Assembly: GCA_963575745.1 (NCBI GenBank)
Contig: CAUYUJ010017894.1
Coordinates: forward strand, 156,352-220,351
Direction of reading: 5' to 3'
DNA from: Prorocentrum cordatum
Lineage: Eukaryota; Sar; Dinophyceae; Prorocentrales; Prorocentraceae
DNA: 64,000 nucleotides
The notes under the pieces are model-generated. The model ran no database searches and was not told where the DNA came from. It saw only the letters and a program-made list of their open reading frames with translations. Of this stretch, positions 20,201-31,959 are shown one piece after another. A program made the position numbers and the translations under genes. How positions within the stretch are numbered: the stretch's first letter is position 1; every line of letters begins with the position of its first letter.

Positions 20201-21455
20201 GTTTAGCCTCCTCTCTATCCCCCCGACGAAGAGCTTCACGTTTACTTGCCTGGGCGGCCCAGTGGATCTCGGATTTCTTTGGCACATTATTCCTGGGATT
20301 GATATCTTTCTGGGGGGTCTCCTCGGCGGCCTTTATGAGGTCAGGTCCCAGCGTATCCAACATCTCCTGTCGATCCTCTGGGTCAGCATTTTCCTGGCAC
20401 AGAGCACGGTAACGACTGCCCCGATCGTCCATGTTCTTCGCAAACTCCAGCTGTGACACCGGTTGCAAGTGGATGAATTTTCGAGCAGGCTGGGTCCGTC
20501 TCTTCGCAGACGGTGCACAAGACAAGCGAACAACTATGCAGGCGTGGTCAGACAGCGCACGCTCGTATCTGCTGCAAGGGTGCTCCGTCCAGGCGTGGCC
20601 GACTTCCGAAGGCAGCATCCAGCCAACGGTGAGCTCCTGCCTGTGTAAACGACGGCTGACACCAACATAGTCGAGCACCTTCTCCACCCCCGTACCTGAT
20701 TTGAAAGTAACCCTCCTCTGCCCGAATGTGTTCTCCATCCTGATGCCCCAGAGCCCGCAGAAGTCCAGTAGGGCCCTCCTCATCGATTGCAACCTAGACG
20801 CCCGTCGAATTTCGAAGCCCGAGACAAGCCTATGAGGTCTGGCTTTGCGTGCACCACGTTTTGTTTGAGTCATATACGGGTTGCCGTCATCCGCTCCCTC
20901 CTCCATCCCAGTATCAATCTCCGTAGACTCCCCAGCAATCCCAGACGCCTCCAGAAGCCCTGATCCAGTAACTCTAAAGCCGTTGACCTCCGAATCTGGC
21001 TCGAGTTCGACGTTAGCATCTGTCAAGAAGACCAGGTCCTGCGGCTGCTTCGGGAACTTAGACCTATGTGTGCGAAGCACTTGGGATATATCAAACAATA
21101 TCTGTTCATACACATCATGCTCATACTGTTCTTCCGTAAGGGCATTGATACTCTCATGTGGCATATATGCAACAATAACCGTAACACTAGAATAACTACA
21201 AATGACAAAACCTTTGCCACGATATGTGGCTCTGAGCGAGTCTCTCCAAGACTTAGACATAATCACCGCAGCCTTCCGACAAGTACTCCGAAAAATTGTG
21301 TAACCTCGCATGCTGAGATCACGAACTGAAAGGAACTGACACTCGCACAACCCCGCGAGTCCCACATCTAAACGACGTAGTGAATTAATTATGTCATGGC
21401 CGTTCTCTGCACCTGCCCGACGCACATTCCATGACGCAATGGTGTCGTGGCACCT
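17280..21455 (-). CDS. Family B ORF2: AP endonuclease, RT, circularly permuted RNase H
   Basis: About 1390 codons, open from just after a UAG (21458-21456); the first start-like codon (21425) is GTG and lies past the endonuclease Asn. Endonuclease: TIASWNVRR, CECQ (E), LTDANVELEP (D, N), VLDYVGV, LSDHA. A strongly basic linker precedes the RT: GPDNVT, motif A LDILQAFDNV, motif B RTGGVEGP, motif C FWADN (~19136-19160). After a thumb-like region (FEGRCLAIMS, WSEFQRRRYKAGRQ), the C-terminus has GDSKTVVNW (~17845), FREGNERAD (~17675), FDGGVSNEG (~17560) and CCELAACAAL (~17350). A poly-Ser tract coded by GGA/GAG repeats (17437-17468) sits between the FDGG and E motifs. No frameshift seen; this is the best-preserved ORF2 with an intact WADN. 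Confidence 0.92.
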   Translation of the reverse strand, partial: RCHDTIASWNVRRAGAENGHDIINSLRRLDVGLAGLCECQFLSVRDLSMRGYTIFRSTCRKAAVIMSKSWRDSLRATYRGKGFVICSYSSVTVIVAYMPHESINALTEEQYEHDVYEQILFDISQVLRTHRSKFPKQPQDLVFLTDANVELEPDSEVNGFRVTGSGLLEASGIAGESTEIDTGMEEGADDGNPYMTQTKRGARKARPHRLVSGFEIRRASRLQSMRRALLDFCGLWGIRMENTFGQRRVTFKSGTGVEKVLDYVGVSRRLHRQELTVGWMLPSEVGHAWTEHPCSRYERALSDHACIVVRLSCAPSAKRRTQPARKFIHLQPVSQLEFAKNMDDRGSRYRALCQENADPEDRQEMLDTLGPDLIKAAEETPQKDINPRNNVPKKSEIHWAAQASKREALRRGDREEAKRCSKIVRRERRRLEARVQRWRTEMNTRRRRRAKTETLILANGMESQNREEWGDEILGHMKSKVEDPEAREVTLRELQSLRGLCSGSGSSEVFSMSLLLRARAKLSTGKAPGPDNVTVTMLKQLSWASVRRVLVSFQGVYSRRLCCPDSWRQLAATLMPKEMDIQHLTDTRMLCLQSCLMKWYMTCIVMLIEKRIEEHRHYVCLYGFRSGRKTSEITSVAKRLSQHSAVWGKGDSLWLANLDILQAFDNVTPCLAMRCLRALDIPADLIVALIEPMMDNQCVASFEGIEASSAVYWDKSIRTGGVEGPMIFLAVSIVLWRDVIDRWRQETQYGIKLENDERMFNGERMTHSFWADNLLLYAKTRTDLELMVRDMSIPLMNAGMTWKPKSLMYIYFGAPPGIPPSPEQDIRVLVPSSDAALGTREVVLPRVQAFEILGATLEETWKDHSDSEAMLQKAQRMFFGEIAYYRCSGIDLAERFTRYQAKVIAALLFNCEGRTPDYSTIAAVHYFEGRCLAIMSGIRKRRTEGWSEFQRRRYKAGRQSFAGLGFRSAVQIWIFRCWDWAKDVSVAASIRMRRYTTHTEEEEGETVPNRRQRKTRAMAAAATSQTYHVSQISQMSSGCRRRTPDDQPAIPEESDMSREWMISRLAMLHGRGKWTEHRDTCILAMPVKDRKQLTRMNIGGRPRGHTAWDWCLCDLFGCEWYLSFDSSAGSREKYCKHLLTVIGMQHLFDLFVLPRPPGVRHVKAEEEEESEMNERMSKRIAANFENEAEWRCENIERLGMEILGDSKTVVNWMCGEWQIRNKQYVRLVGTLQNTVSMLSGWGLTSPASGQNLYKHFFREGNERADKLSWEARGGQTITRWFAYDKFLSTRKTALRGAFDGGVSNEGCGGGWWLQIGVVGRGSSVQVDFPISSSSSSSSSSCTSSHSFHWHDVAEEAMSLPPGSTVTCCELAACAALTRAAAKVACALLRPT

Positions 21456-21534
21456 CTAGTTCGTACTGGAAATCCTCGCTCGCAACTCATCAATGTTGAT
21501 CCCTGGCTCAAGCTGATTCATTGCACGAGTAGAC
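21456..21534 (-). pseudogene. C-terminal remnant of family B ORF1, in frame with ORF2
   Basis: The last ~26 codons of an ORF1 (AMNQLEPGINIDELRARI and on) end at UAG 21458-21456. They are in the same frame as ORF2, whose first codons are R-C-H-D-T-I-A-S-W-N. The rest of ORF1 is missing through 5' truncation at 21534. The order matches families A, C and D: ORF1, a single stop, ORF2. Confidence 0.7.
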
Positions 21535-24500
21535 TGGGGGACTCGTAGAGCTTTCTGAGCATATAGAATGTCAAAAAAAAAAAGAGAACGAATAGTTTTT
21601 CAGCCTAAACGATTTCAGACCTCTCGGCGCAACAGCCAAACGCCCCTCATGCTTCTGGATCGTTTTCTGTGCGCACGAGCTCCGTAGCTCTCCTACAGCG
21701 CGAGTTACGTGCGAAAATCGACAGCACCTCTCAAGATCACTCAAACAATACAGTATCAAACCCAGTTCAGACATCTGAATGCAACAGGCGGACGCGCCTG
21801 ATGTCTCCGAATCGATTCCTGTGATTACCAGCCCTGCAGCCCCCTTACAGCCCGAGTTAAGTGCAGAAAATCGACAGCACCTCTGAAGATGACTCGAACA
21901 ATACGAATAGTTTCGCGGACCTAGCTCGGGCAGCAGACCGAGTTCAGGGCTCTGAATGCAACAGGTGGACGCGACTGATGTCTCCGAATCGATTTCAGTG
22001 ATTACCAGCCCTGCAGCCCCCTTACAGCTCGAGTTAAGTGCAGAAAACGGACAGCACCTCTCAAGATGACTCGACGAATACGAATAGTTTTGCGAACCTA
22101 GCTCGGGCAGCACACCGAGTTCCGAGCTCTAGATTCGGCAGGCGGACGCACCTGATGTCTCGGAATCGATTCCTGTGAGCACGAGCCTTGTAGCCCCCCT
22201 ACAGCCCGAGTTAAGTGCAGAAAACTGTCAGCACCTCTCAAGATGACTGCAACAACACGAACAGCTTCGAGAACCTAGCTCGGGCAGAAGACCGAGTTCA
22301 GACCTCTAGATGGAACGGACGAACGCGCCTGATGATTCGCAATCGATTTCTGCGAGAAAGAGCTCTGTAGCTGCCTACAGCTCGAGTTAAGAACAAAATA
22401 CCGACAACGCGTATCAAGATGACTCGAAAGAGCCGATCCCGCCGCAGAAATATTTACCCGATCGAGCTGAGATTAAGATGGCGAGCGGGAATGAGATCGA
22501 ATATAGTCAGAAAAAATACTAAAGCTCAAACGAATGATTGAACTGGGCGCCGGCGGTAAACCGTCAACCTTCCTTACCGCCGGGGGACTCGTAGAGCTTC
22601 CTGAGCATATATATAATGTCAAAAAAATTGCAGAGAACGAATAGTTTTTCAGCCTTAACGATTTCAGACCTCTCGATGCAACAGCCAAACGCCCCTCATG
22701 CTTCTGGATCGTTTTCTGTGCGCACGAGCTCCGTAGCTCTCCTACAGCCCGAGTTACATGCGAAAATCGACAGCACCTCTCAAGATCACCCGAACAATAC
22801 AATAGTTTCGCGAATCTAGCTCGAGTATCAGACCGAGTTCAGACATCTGAATGCAACAGGCGGACGCGCCTGATGTCTCCGAATCGATTCCAGTGATTAC
22901 CAGCCCTGCAGCCCCCTAACAGCTCGAGTTAAGTGCAGAAAATCGGCAGCACGTCTGAAGATGACTCGAACAATACGAATAGTTGCCGACCTAGCTCGGG
23001 CTCAAACGAATGATTGAATTTCGAGAACAAAATTTTCAACCGACCAAAAGTCAGCAAAAGATCAGTCGAGATTTTTCTTGCCAACTAGCTCTCCAGCGCC
23101 CCAGAATTACTCGTAAGCATCCAGCAACAACTTGCTAAGGCAAGCTCTACGAGTTACTTGCTAAGGGAAGCTCTACGAGTCACTCTTAAGCTTCCAGCAA
23201 CTAGCAAAGGTAAGCCCTACGAGTTATTACTCTTAAGCTTCCAGCAATAACTTGCTAAGGAAGCTCTACGAGTTATTACCGCCAGGGGACTCGTAGAGCT
23301 TCCTGACAATATATAATGTGGAGGAAAGATTGCAGGGAACGAATAGTTTTTTGCCTAGAGTCCGAGTTACGTGCGTAAATTGACAGCACTTCTCAAGATG
23401 ACTCTAACAAAACAAATAGTTTGGCAACCCAGCTCGAGCAGCAAACCAGCTCGTTCAGACCTCTGAATGCGGCAGGCGGACGCGTCTGATGCCTGTGAAT
23501 CGACTCCTGCGATTACCAGCCCTGCAGCCTCCCTGCAGCCCGAGTTAAGTGCAGAAAACGGACAGCACTGGCTCGAACAGTACAATATTTTCGCAAACCT
23601 AGTTCGGGCAGCAGACCGAGTTCCGAGCTCTCGATTCAACAGGCGGACGCGCCTGATGTCTTGAAATCGATTGATGTCACCACAAGCACTGTAGCCCCGC
23701 TCAGCCCGAGTTGAGTGCAGAAAACCGACAGCACCTCTCAAGATGACTCGAATAATACAAATAGTTTAGTGATTCTAGATCGGGCGGCAGCCCGAGGTCA
23801 GAGCTCTGTATCGAACAGAGAAATGCGACTGATGATTCTGAATCGGTTTCTGTAAGTATCAGCTCTGTGGCTGCTCTATAGCTCGAGTTAAGTACAGAAA
23901 ACCCAGGGTGTCTGTCAAGATGACTCCAATACTACGAATAGGTTTGCGCACCTAGCTCGGCTAGCAGACCGATTTGAGACCGCTCGATGCGACAGACGAA
24001 CGCGCCTGATGATTTTAAATCGAGACGCTGTGCTAACCAGCTCTGTAGCTGTCCTAAAGCTCGAATTATGTTCAGAAAACCGTCATCACGTATCAAGATG
24101 ACTTGAAACGGCCGATCCCGCCACAGTGCTTTTCGACAGTGATATTCACCCGATCGAGCTGACATCAAGATGGCGAGTCGCACTAAGATCATAGATCACG
24201 GGAAAGAGCTCTAACGAATGTTCAAATTTTGAGAACATAATTTTCAACTGAAGAAAAGTCACCAAAACTTCCGTCGAGATTTTTCGGGCCAACTAGCCCG
24301 CCAAGGCGTCCGAATAACTGGGCGCCGGCGGTAAACCGTCAACCTTCCTTACCGCCGGGGGACTCGTAGAGCCTCCTGGGCAAAAACAATGTCTAGAAAA
24401 AAAAATGCAGAGAACGAATTGTTCTTCAGCCTAAACGATTTCAGACCTCTCGATGCAACAGCCAAACGCCCCTCATGCTTCTGGATCGTGTTCTGTGCGC

Positions 24501-27500
24501 ACGGGCTCCGTAGCTCTCCTACAGCCCGAGTAACGTGCGGAAATCGACAGCACCTTTCAAGATCACTCGAACCTTACAAATAATTTCGCGAATCTAGCTC
24601 GAGTATCAGACCGAGTTCAGACATCTGAATGCAACAGGCGGACGCGCATGATGTCTCCGAATCGATTTCTGTGATTACCAGCCCTGCAGCCCCCTTACAG
24701 CCCGAGTTAAGTGCAGAAAATCGACAAAAATCGACAACGCCTCTGAAGATGACTCGAACAATACGAATAGTTTCGCGGACCTAGCTTGGGCAGCAGGCCC
24801 AGTTCAGGGCTCTGAATGCGACAGGTGGGCGCGACTCATGTCTCCGAATCGATTCCAGTGATTACAGCCCTGCAGCCCCCATACAGCTCGAGTTAAGTGC
24901 AGAAAACGGACAGCACCTCTCAAGATGACTTGACGGATACAAATAGTTTTGCGAACCTAGCTCGGGCAGCACACCAAGTTCCGAGCTCTCGATTCCGCAG
25001 GCGGACGCGTCTGATGTCTCCGAATCGATCCCTGTGAGTACGAGCCCTGTAGCCCCCCTACAGCCCGAGATAAATGCAAAAAACTGTTAGCACCTCGCAA
25101 GATGACTCCAACAACACGAACAGTTTCGCGAACCTAGCTCGGGCAGCAGACCTAGTTCAGACCTGTCGATGAAACAGACGAACGCGCCTGATAATTCGCA
25201 ATCGATTTCTGTGAGAATGAGCTCTGTAGCTGCCCTACAGCTCGAGTTCAGTACAAAATACCGACAACGCGTATCAAGATGACTCGAAACAGCCGATCCC
25301 GCCGCGATGCTTTTTTGCAGAAATATATGCCCAATCGAGCTGAGATTGAGAAGGCGAGCGGGAATAAGATCGAATATGGTCAGAAAAAATACTGGGCGCC
25401 GGCGGTAAACCGTCAACCTTTGTTACCGCCGGGGGACTCGTAGAGCTTCCTGACAACATGTAATGTCGAAAAAAAATTGCACAGAAGAATATTTTTCCAG
25501 CCCAAGCAATTTCAGACCTCTCGGATGCAACAGCCGAACGCCCACGATGCTTCTGGATTGTCATCTGTACGAGCTCTGTAGCTCTCTACAGCCCGAGTTA
25601 CGTGCGTAAATCGACAGCACATCTCAAGATGACTGGAACAATGCGAATAGTTTGGCAAACCTAGCTCGAGTATCAACCGAGTTCAGACCTCTGCATGCGA
25701 CAGGCGGACGCGTCTGATGTCTCTGAATCGATTCCTGTGATTACCAGCCCTGCAGTCACCCCTACAGCCCGCGCTAAGTGCAGGAAACCGACAGCACCTC
25801 TCTCATGATGACTCTAACAATAGGAATAGTTTCGCGGACCTAGTTCGGGCAGCAGACAGAGTTCGGAGCTCTGGATTCGAAAGGCGGACGCCGCTGATGT
25901 CTCCGAATCGATTCCAGTGATTACCAGCCATGCAGCCCCCCTACAGCCCGAGTTAAGTGCAGGGAACCAACAGCATCTCTCAAGATGACTCGACCAATAC
26001 GAATAGTTCCGCGATTCTAGATCGGGCAGCAGACCGAGTTTAGAGCTCGGGATTCAACAGACACCGGCCACTGATGATTCTGAATCAGATTCTGTACGTA
26101 TCAGCTCTGTAGCTGTCCTCTGGCTCGAAGTACAGAAAACTGAGAGCGACTATCAAGATGACTCGAATAATACGAATAGGTTTGCGGATCTAGCTCGGCT
26201 AGCAGACCGAGTTCGGACCTCTGGGTTCAACAGGCGAACGCGCCTGATCATTCTGGATCGATTAGCTCTGCTTACCAGCTCTGTAGCTGTCTTGAAGCTC
26301 GAGTGATCTTGGAAAAACCGACAACGCGTATCAAGATGACTCGAAATGGCTGATTCCGCCCGTGTGCTTTTGGCAGTAAAAGGCACCCGATCGAGCTGAG
26401 ATAGATGGCGAGCGGAAATGAGATCGAATATCACGGGGAAAAAACTAGAACTCTAACGAATGGTTGAATTTCGAGAACAAAATTTTCAACTGACGATTTT
26501 TTTCTTGCCAACTATCTCTCCAGCGCCCCAGAATTACTCTTAAGCTTCCAGCAAGAACTTGATATGGAAGCTCTAGAGTTACTAGAGCTCTGACGAATAG
26601 TTCAATTTCGAGAACTCTCCAGCGCCCCGGAATTACTTCTAAGCTTTCAGCAACTAGCTCAGGGAAGCTCTACGAGGTACTTTTAAGCTTCTAGCTTCTT
26701 GCTGAGAAGAGCTCTACGAGTGAGTCGGTAGCGTCCAAGACCCGGAGAGGAAGTGCAGACACCAAAAAACCTTCCGGAAAGCTCTCGGGACTGGGCGCCG
26801 GCGGTAAACCGTCAACCTTTCTTCCCGCCGGGGGACTCGTAGAGCTTCCAGACAACATATAATGTCGAGGAAAATTACACCGAAAAAATAATTTTTCAGC
26901 CCAAGCAATTTCAACCCTCTCGGATGCAACGCTCCCGATGCTTCTAGATTGTCTTTTCTACGAGCTCTCTAGCTCTCCTGCAGCCTGAGCTGCGTGCGTT
27001 AGTCGAAAGCACCTCTCAAGATGACTCGAACAATACAAATAGTTTGGCAGTAGCTCGGGTATCAGACCGAGTTCAGACCTATGCATGCCACAGGCAGACG
27101 CGCCTCGAGTTAACCGTCACCCCGTATCAAGATCACTCGAAACGGTCGATTTTGGCAGTAAAAGGTACCCGATCGAGCTGAGATCAAGATGACAAGCGGG
27201 AATGAGATCGAATATCACGGGAGAAAATACTAGATCTCTAACGAATTGAATTTCGAGAAGAAAATTTTTAACCGACCAAAAGTTAGCAAAAGGTCCGTCG
27301 AGATTTTTCTTGCCAACTAGCTCTCCAGCGCCCCGGAACTGAGCGCCGGCGGTAGACCGTCAACCTTGGTTACCGCCGGGAGACTCGTAGAGCTTCCTAG
27401 CTCGACTTAAGTTGAGAAAACAGACAGCCCCGACCAACATTCCGACTCATAGTCAATATTTTTTGACCTCTGAATGTGACAGGCGGGCGCGTCTGATGTC

Positions 27501-28360
27501 TGCGAATCGACTTCTGTCATAACCAGCCCTGCAGCCCCCCTACAACCCGAGTTAAGTGCAGAAAACCGACAGCAACTCTCAGGATGACTCGAAGAATACA
27601 GTAGTTTCGCAGACCTGATTCGGGCAGCAGACTGAGTTCGGAGCTCTGGATTCGACAGGCGGACGCGCCTGATGTCTTCAAATCGATTCCTGTGACAACA
27701 AGCACTGTAGCTCCCCTCAGCGCGAGTTGAGTGAAGGAAACCAAGAGCACTTCTCAAGATGACTTCACCAATACAAATAGTTTCGCGATTCTAGATCGGG
27801 CAGCAGACCGAGTCCAGAGCTCTGGATTCGACAGACAAACACAACTGATGATTATGAATCCGTTTCTGTGAATATCAGCTCTGTAGCTGTCCTACAGCTC
27901 GAGTTGAGTACAGCAAACCGAGAGTTCCTGTCAAGATGACTCGAATAATACGAATAGGTTTGCGGACCTAGCTCGGCTAACAGACCGATTTTGGACCTCT
28001 CAATTAAACAGGCGAACGCGCCTAATCCTTCTATATCAGTTAGCTGTGCTTACCAGCTCTGTAGCTGTCCTAAAGCTCGAGTTATGTTCAGAAAGCCGTC
28101 AGCGTGTATCAAGATGACTCGAAACGGCCGATCCCGCCACAGTGCTTTTCGTAGTAATATTCACCCGATCGAGCTAAGATCAAGATGGCGAGCGGGAATA
28201 AGATCGAATATCACGGGAAAGAATACTAGAGCTCAAACGAATTGTTGAATTTCGAGAACAAAATTTTCAACCGACCAAAAGTCACCAAAAGTCGAGATTT
28301 TTCGAGCCAACTAGCTCTCCAGCGCGCCGGAATTACTCTTAGCTTCCAGCAATAACTCGA
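21535..28360. repeat. Satellite block 4a: long units of ~180-bp monomers
   Basis: Hairpin junctions start at 22545, 24320, 25394, 26793 and 27341. Unit lengths are 1010, 1775, 1074, 1399, 548 and 1020 bp. Units begin with ACTCGTAGAGCTTCC and a TATATAATG-like motif, then monomers, then the GATCGAGCTGAGAT tail. The 22545 unit is enlarged by several small foldback inserts (23100-23300). Sequence 26600-26790 includes further foldback pieces (AAGCTTCC/GGAAGCTC) and a short unit fragment. No protein-coding gene is supported. Confidence 0.85.
23259..23303. repeat. Perfect 15-bp inverted repeat across a unit junction
   Basis: GGAAGCTCTACGAGT (23259-23273) and its exact reverse complement ACTCGTAGAGCTTCC (23289-23303) flank the degraded hairpin core TATTACCGCCAGGGG. 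The same arms end and begin many units, as terminal inverted repeats would. Confidence 0.85.
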
Positions 28361-31300
28361 ACCGGCGGTAAACCGTCAACCTGGTCACCGCCGGGAACCT
28401 CGTAGAGCTCTTTTCTCGCATGGCGATCGTCGGAACACATACAGAAAGATTTTGGAGCGAGAAATAAAAAACTTGAAAAATCACGTTTTTCTGTTTTTGT
28501 TCAACGTCGGTTCCGCCAGTGATTTGATAGTAATACTGCACCTATAGACGTGAAATTGCACTGGCAGACGCGAAAAAAACCCACTACATGTGCAAAAAAA
28601 CTTCTTTCTTAAAACGAATTGTCAAATATCTTTAAATATTCGCAAAACCACCCATTTCCGCGCTTGGCAGCGTCCAAAACCAGGAGAAAGAAGAAGGAGC
28701 GGGGGAACGGGACTGGGAGCCGGCGGTAAACCGTCAACCAGGTTACCTCCGCGGGCCTCGTAGAGCTCTTTTCTCGCACGGCGCTGCTTAGAACACGTGG
28801 TGGGCTTTTCTAATACGCGAGCTGAAACTCGAAAAAATAAGTTTTTTCGGTTGTGACCGAACGACGGTTCCGCCAAGTGTTTTGATAGTAATACTGCAGC
28901 TACGGATCTGAGAATTCATTGGCAGACGCGACCAAACCCACTACAGGTGCGAAAAATACCAGATATCACAACGAATGTTCAAATCTCTCAGAAAGTTCAT
29001 CCAACCGGCCCAAAGTTCGCACATTGTCCGTCGGAGCCGGGTCGGTCAACTGGGCGCCGGCGGTACCGTCAACCTTTCTTACCGCCGGGGGACTCGTAGA
29101 GCTTCCTGACAACATATAATGTCGAAAGAAATTACACAGAAAAACTAGTTTTGCACCTCTCGGATGCAACAGCCGAACCCCCGATGCTTCTAGATTGTCT
29201 CCTGTACGAGCTCTGTGCTCTCCTACAGCCCGAGTTACGTGCGTCAATCGACAGCACCTCTCAAGATGACTCGAACAATTCGAATAGTTTGGCAAACCTA
29301 GTTCGAGTATCAGACCGAGTTCAGACCTCTGCATGCGACAGGCGGACGCGTCTGATGTCTCTGAATCGATCCCTGTGATAACCATGCAGCCCCTCCTGAA
29401 GCCGAGTTAAGCAGGAAACCGACAGCACCTCTCAGAATGACTCGAACAATACGAGGTAACAGACCGAGTTCGGAGCTCTGGATTCCGCAGGCGAACGCGC
29501 CTGATCTCTCCGAATCGATTCCAGTGATTACCAGCCATGCAGCCCTCATATAGCCCGAGCTAAGTGCAGAGAACCGAGAGCAGCTCGTAGGCGACTCGGA
29601 CAATACGAATAGTTTCGCGATTCTAGATCGGGCAGCAGACCGAGTTCAGAGCTCTGGATTCAACAGACAACGGCCAATGAGATGCTGAATCATATTCTGC
29701 ACGCATCAGCTCTTTAGCTGTCCTGTAGCTCGAGTTAAGTACAGAAAACCGAGAGCGCCTGTCAAGATGACTCGAATAATACGAGTAGGTTCGCACACCT
29801 AGCTCGGCTATCAGACCGAATTCAGACCTCTGGCTTCAACAGGCGAACGCGCCTGATCATTCTGAATCGATTAGCTGTGGTTACCAGCTCTTCAGCTGTT
29901 CTAAAGCTCGAGTTATCTTGAGAAAACCGACACCGCGTGACAAGATGCCTCGAAACGGCCAATCCCGCCTGCCTGCTTTTTGGCAGTACAAGGTACCCGA
30001 TCGAGCTGAGATCAAGATGGCGAGCGGGAATAAGATCGAATATCACGGTAAAAAATACTAGAGCTCCAACGAATGTTCAAACTTCGAGAACAAAATCTTT
30101 AACCGACCAAAAATCAGCAAAAGGTCCGTCGAGATTTTTCTTGCCAACTAGCTCTCCAGCGCCCCGGAATTACTGGGATCTGGCGGTAAACCGTCAATCA
30201 AGTAACCGCCGGGAGCCTCGTAGAGCTCTATTCTGGCGCGGCGCTGCTCGAAGCACACAAAAGAAGCTTTCTCAAGCGTGAAGAATTTCAATTTTGCATC
30301 TTCGCTTAAACCTAGCTACCAGACCGAGTTCGGACCTCTCGATGCGAGAAAACTCGCGCCGGGTGATACTAGGTCGGTTCATATGCGTGCCAGCTCTGTA
30401 GCTCTTCTAAATCTTCAGTTAAGGGAAACCGACAACACCCGTCAAAATGATCGTATATTACAAAAATAGTTGCGCGGGCCTAGCTCGAGCAGCAGACCGA
30501 GTTCAGACCTCTCGATGGGACAGACGAACGCATCGGATAATTCTCAATCAGTTTCTTCAAATATAAGCTCTGTAGCTCTCCTGAATATCGAGTTAAGTAC
30601 AGAAAAACGTCAACGCGTGTCAAGATGACTCGAAACGGCCGACGGTTCCCTCACGTCTTTTGATAGTAATATCACAGCTACAGAACTGGGAATTTAACTG
30701 GCAGACGCGGCATAATTCGCTACAGGTGGGAAAAATACCTGTTTGCAAAACGAATTTTCAAAGTTTGCACAAAGATATAATAACTGGCGCCGGCGATGAA
30801 CCGTCAACCTGGTCACCGCCAGAAACCTCGTAGAGCTCCTTTCACGCGGGAGAGTGCTCAGAGTCAAAAGTGAGAGCTTCTGGGGCATTTTTCGAAAAAA
30901 GTAAAATTGATTTTTTCATGTCGACATGAAGTTGGTTCCGCCAAGTGTTTTCATAATAATTCTGCGCCTACAGAGCTCATATTAAGACGGAAGGGCCCTC
31001 ACATTCGTCTCCAGGTGCGAGAAATCTGCTTTCTCAAAATGAATTGTCAAATATCTTTCAAATAATGGCAGAACCGACCACAAGTTAACACTTTGTCCTT
31101 TCTGGCCTGGTGGGCCAACTAGCTCCACCCCGCGCCGGAATTCCTCTAGCTCATCGATAACGAAGAGCTCTACGAGGTACTGACCCCAAGTCGTCACATT
31201 GTCTCTTAAGGTCGGGTCGGCCAACTAGCTGCACCTGCGCCCGAATTCCTCTAGTTCATCTTTCAGAAGAGCTCTAAGAGGTATGGAACCGGCGGTAAAC

Positions 31301-31959
31301 CGTCAACCTGGTCACCGCCGGGAACCTCGTAGAGCTCTTTTCTTGCACGGCGATCGTCGAAACACATGGAAAAAGCTTCTGGAGCAAGAAACAAAAAACT
31401 CGAAAAAACACGTTTTTCTGTTTTTATTCAACGTCGGTTCCGCCAAGTGTTTTGATAGAAATACTGCACCTATAGACCTGAAAATTTTACTGGCAGACGC
31501 GAAATAACCCACTACAGGTGCGAAAAATCTGCTTTCTCAAAATGAATTGTCAAATATCTTTCAAATATTCGCAAAACCACCAAAGATCATCACTTTGTCC
31601 TTTCTGGCCGGGTCGACCGACTGGCGCCGGCGGTGAACCGTCAACCTGGTCACCGCCGGGAACCTCGTAGAGCTCCTTGCATCCGTGAGAAGGCTCAGGA
31701 TCGAAGGGAGAGCTTCTGGGAGCTTTTCTAAAAAAACTTCAAGTTGAGATTTTTCGGAATCAACATGAAGTCGGTTGCTCCAAGTGAACTGGCACTGAAA
31801 ATGGCTCTAGAGGGGCGAGCTGCTCAGGGAACAAAGTTTATATATCAATGCTCGGAGTAAAAAACTCCTTTTCCAAAATAAATTGTCAAATATCTTTCAA
31901 AAAATTGGAAAACCGACCAAAAGTTAACACTTTGTCCTTTCTGGCCGGGTCGACCAACT
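28361..31959. repeat. Satellite block 4b: mainly short (~338 bp) modules
   Basis: Hairpin junctions start at 28361, 28714, 29052, 30175, 30786, 31285 and 31623. The short modules differ from the long units. After the hairpin they read ACCTCGTAGAGCTC, then GAGAGCTTCTGG-like text, a GTTTTGATAGTAATA segment, AAATGAATTGTCAAATATCTTTCA, and end GGCCGGGTCG(G/A)CCAACT. Spacings are 353, 338, 1123, 611, 499, 338 and 337 bp. The 1123-bp unit at 29052 is a long type. No gene seen. Confidence 0.85.

Larger units (their letters stand above)
17206..21534 (-). mobile_element. LINE family B (5'-truncated)
   Basis: The 3' end (six T) abuts the hairpin loop (CAACCTTCC) at ~17205. The 5' end is truncated at ~21534 inside ORF1, directly against GGGGGACTCGTAGAG of the satellite. 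ORF2 is uninterrupted. Protein similarity to families A, C and D is limited to domain motifs, so this is a deeply separate family. A simple hairpin GCGGT/ACCGC lies next to the poly(A) at 17211-17226; the bulged double stem of the other families is not clear here. Confidence 0.9.

Noticed and set aside
21500-21512. TGGCTCAAG on the plus strand as a spliced-leader relict
   Set aside because: It lies antisense inside the family B ORF1 coding remnant; a chance match.
21571-22113. 180-codon minus-strand ORF with a 60-residue period in the satellite (also 16262-16687, 27407-27757)
   Set aside because: The monomer is ~180 bp, a multiple of three, so one open monomer frame repeats. Other monomers break it with stops and indels; no sign of selection on protein.
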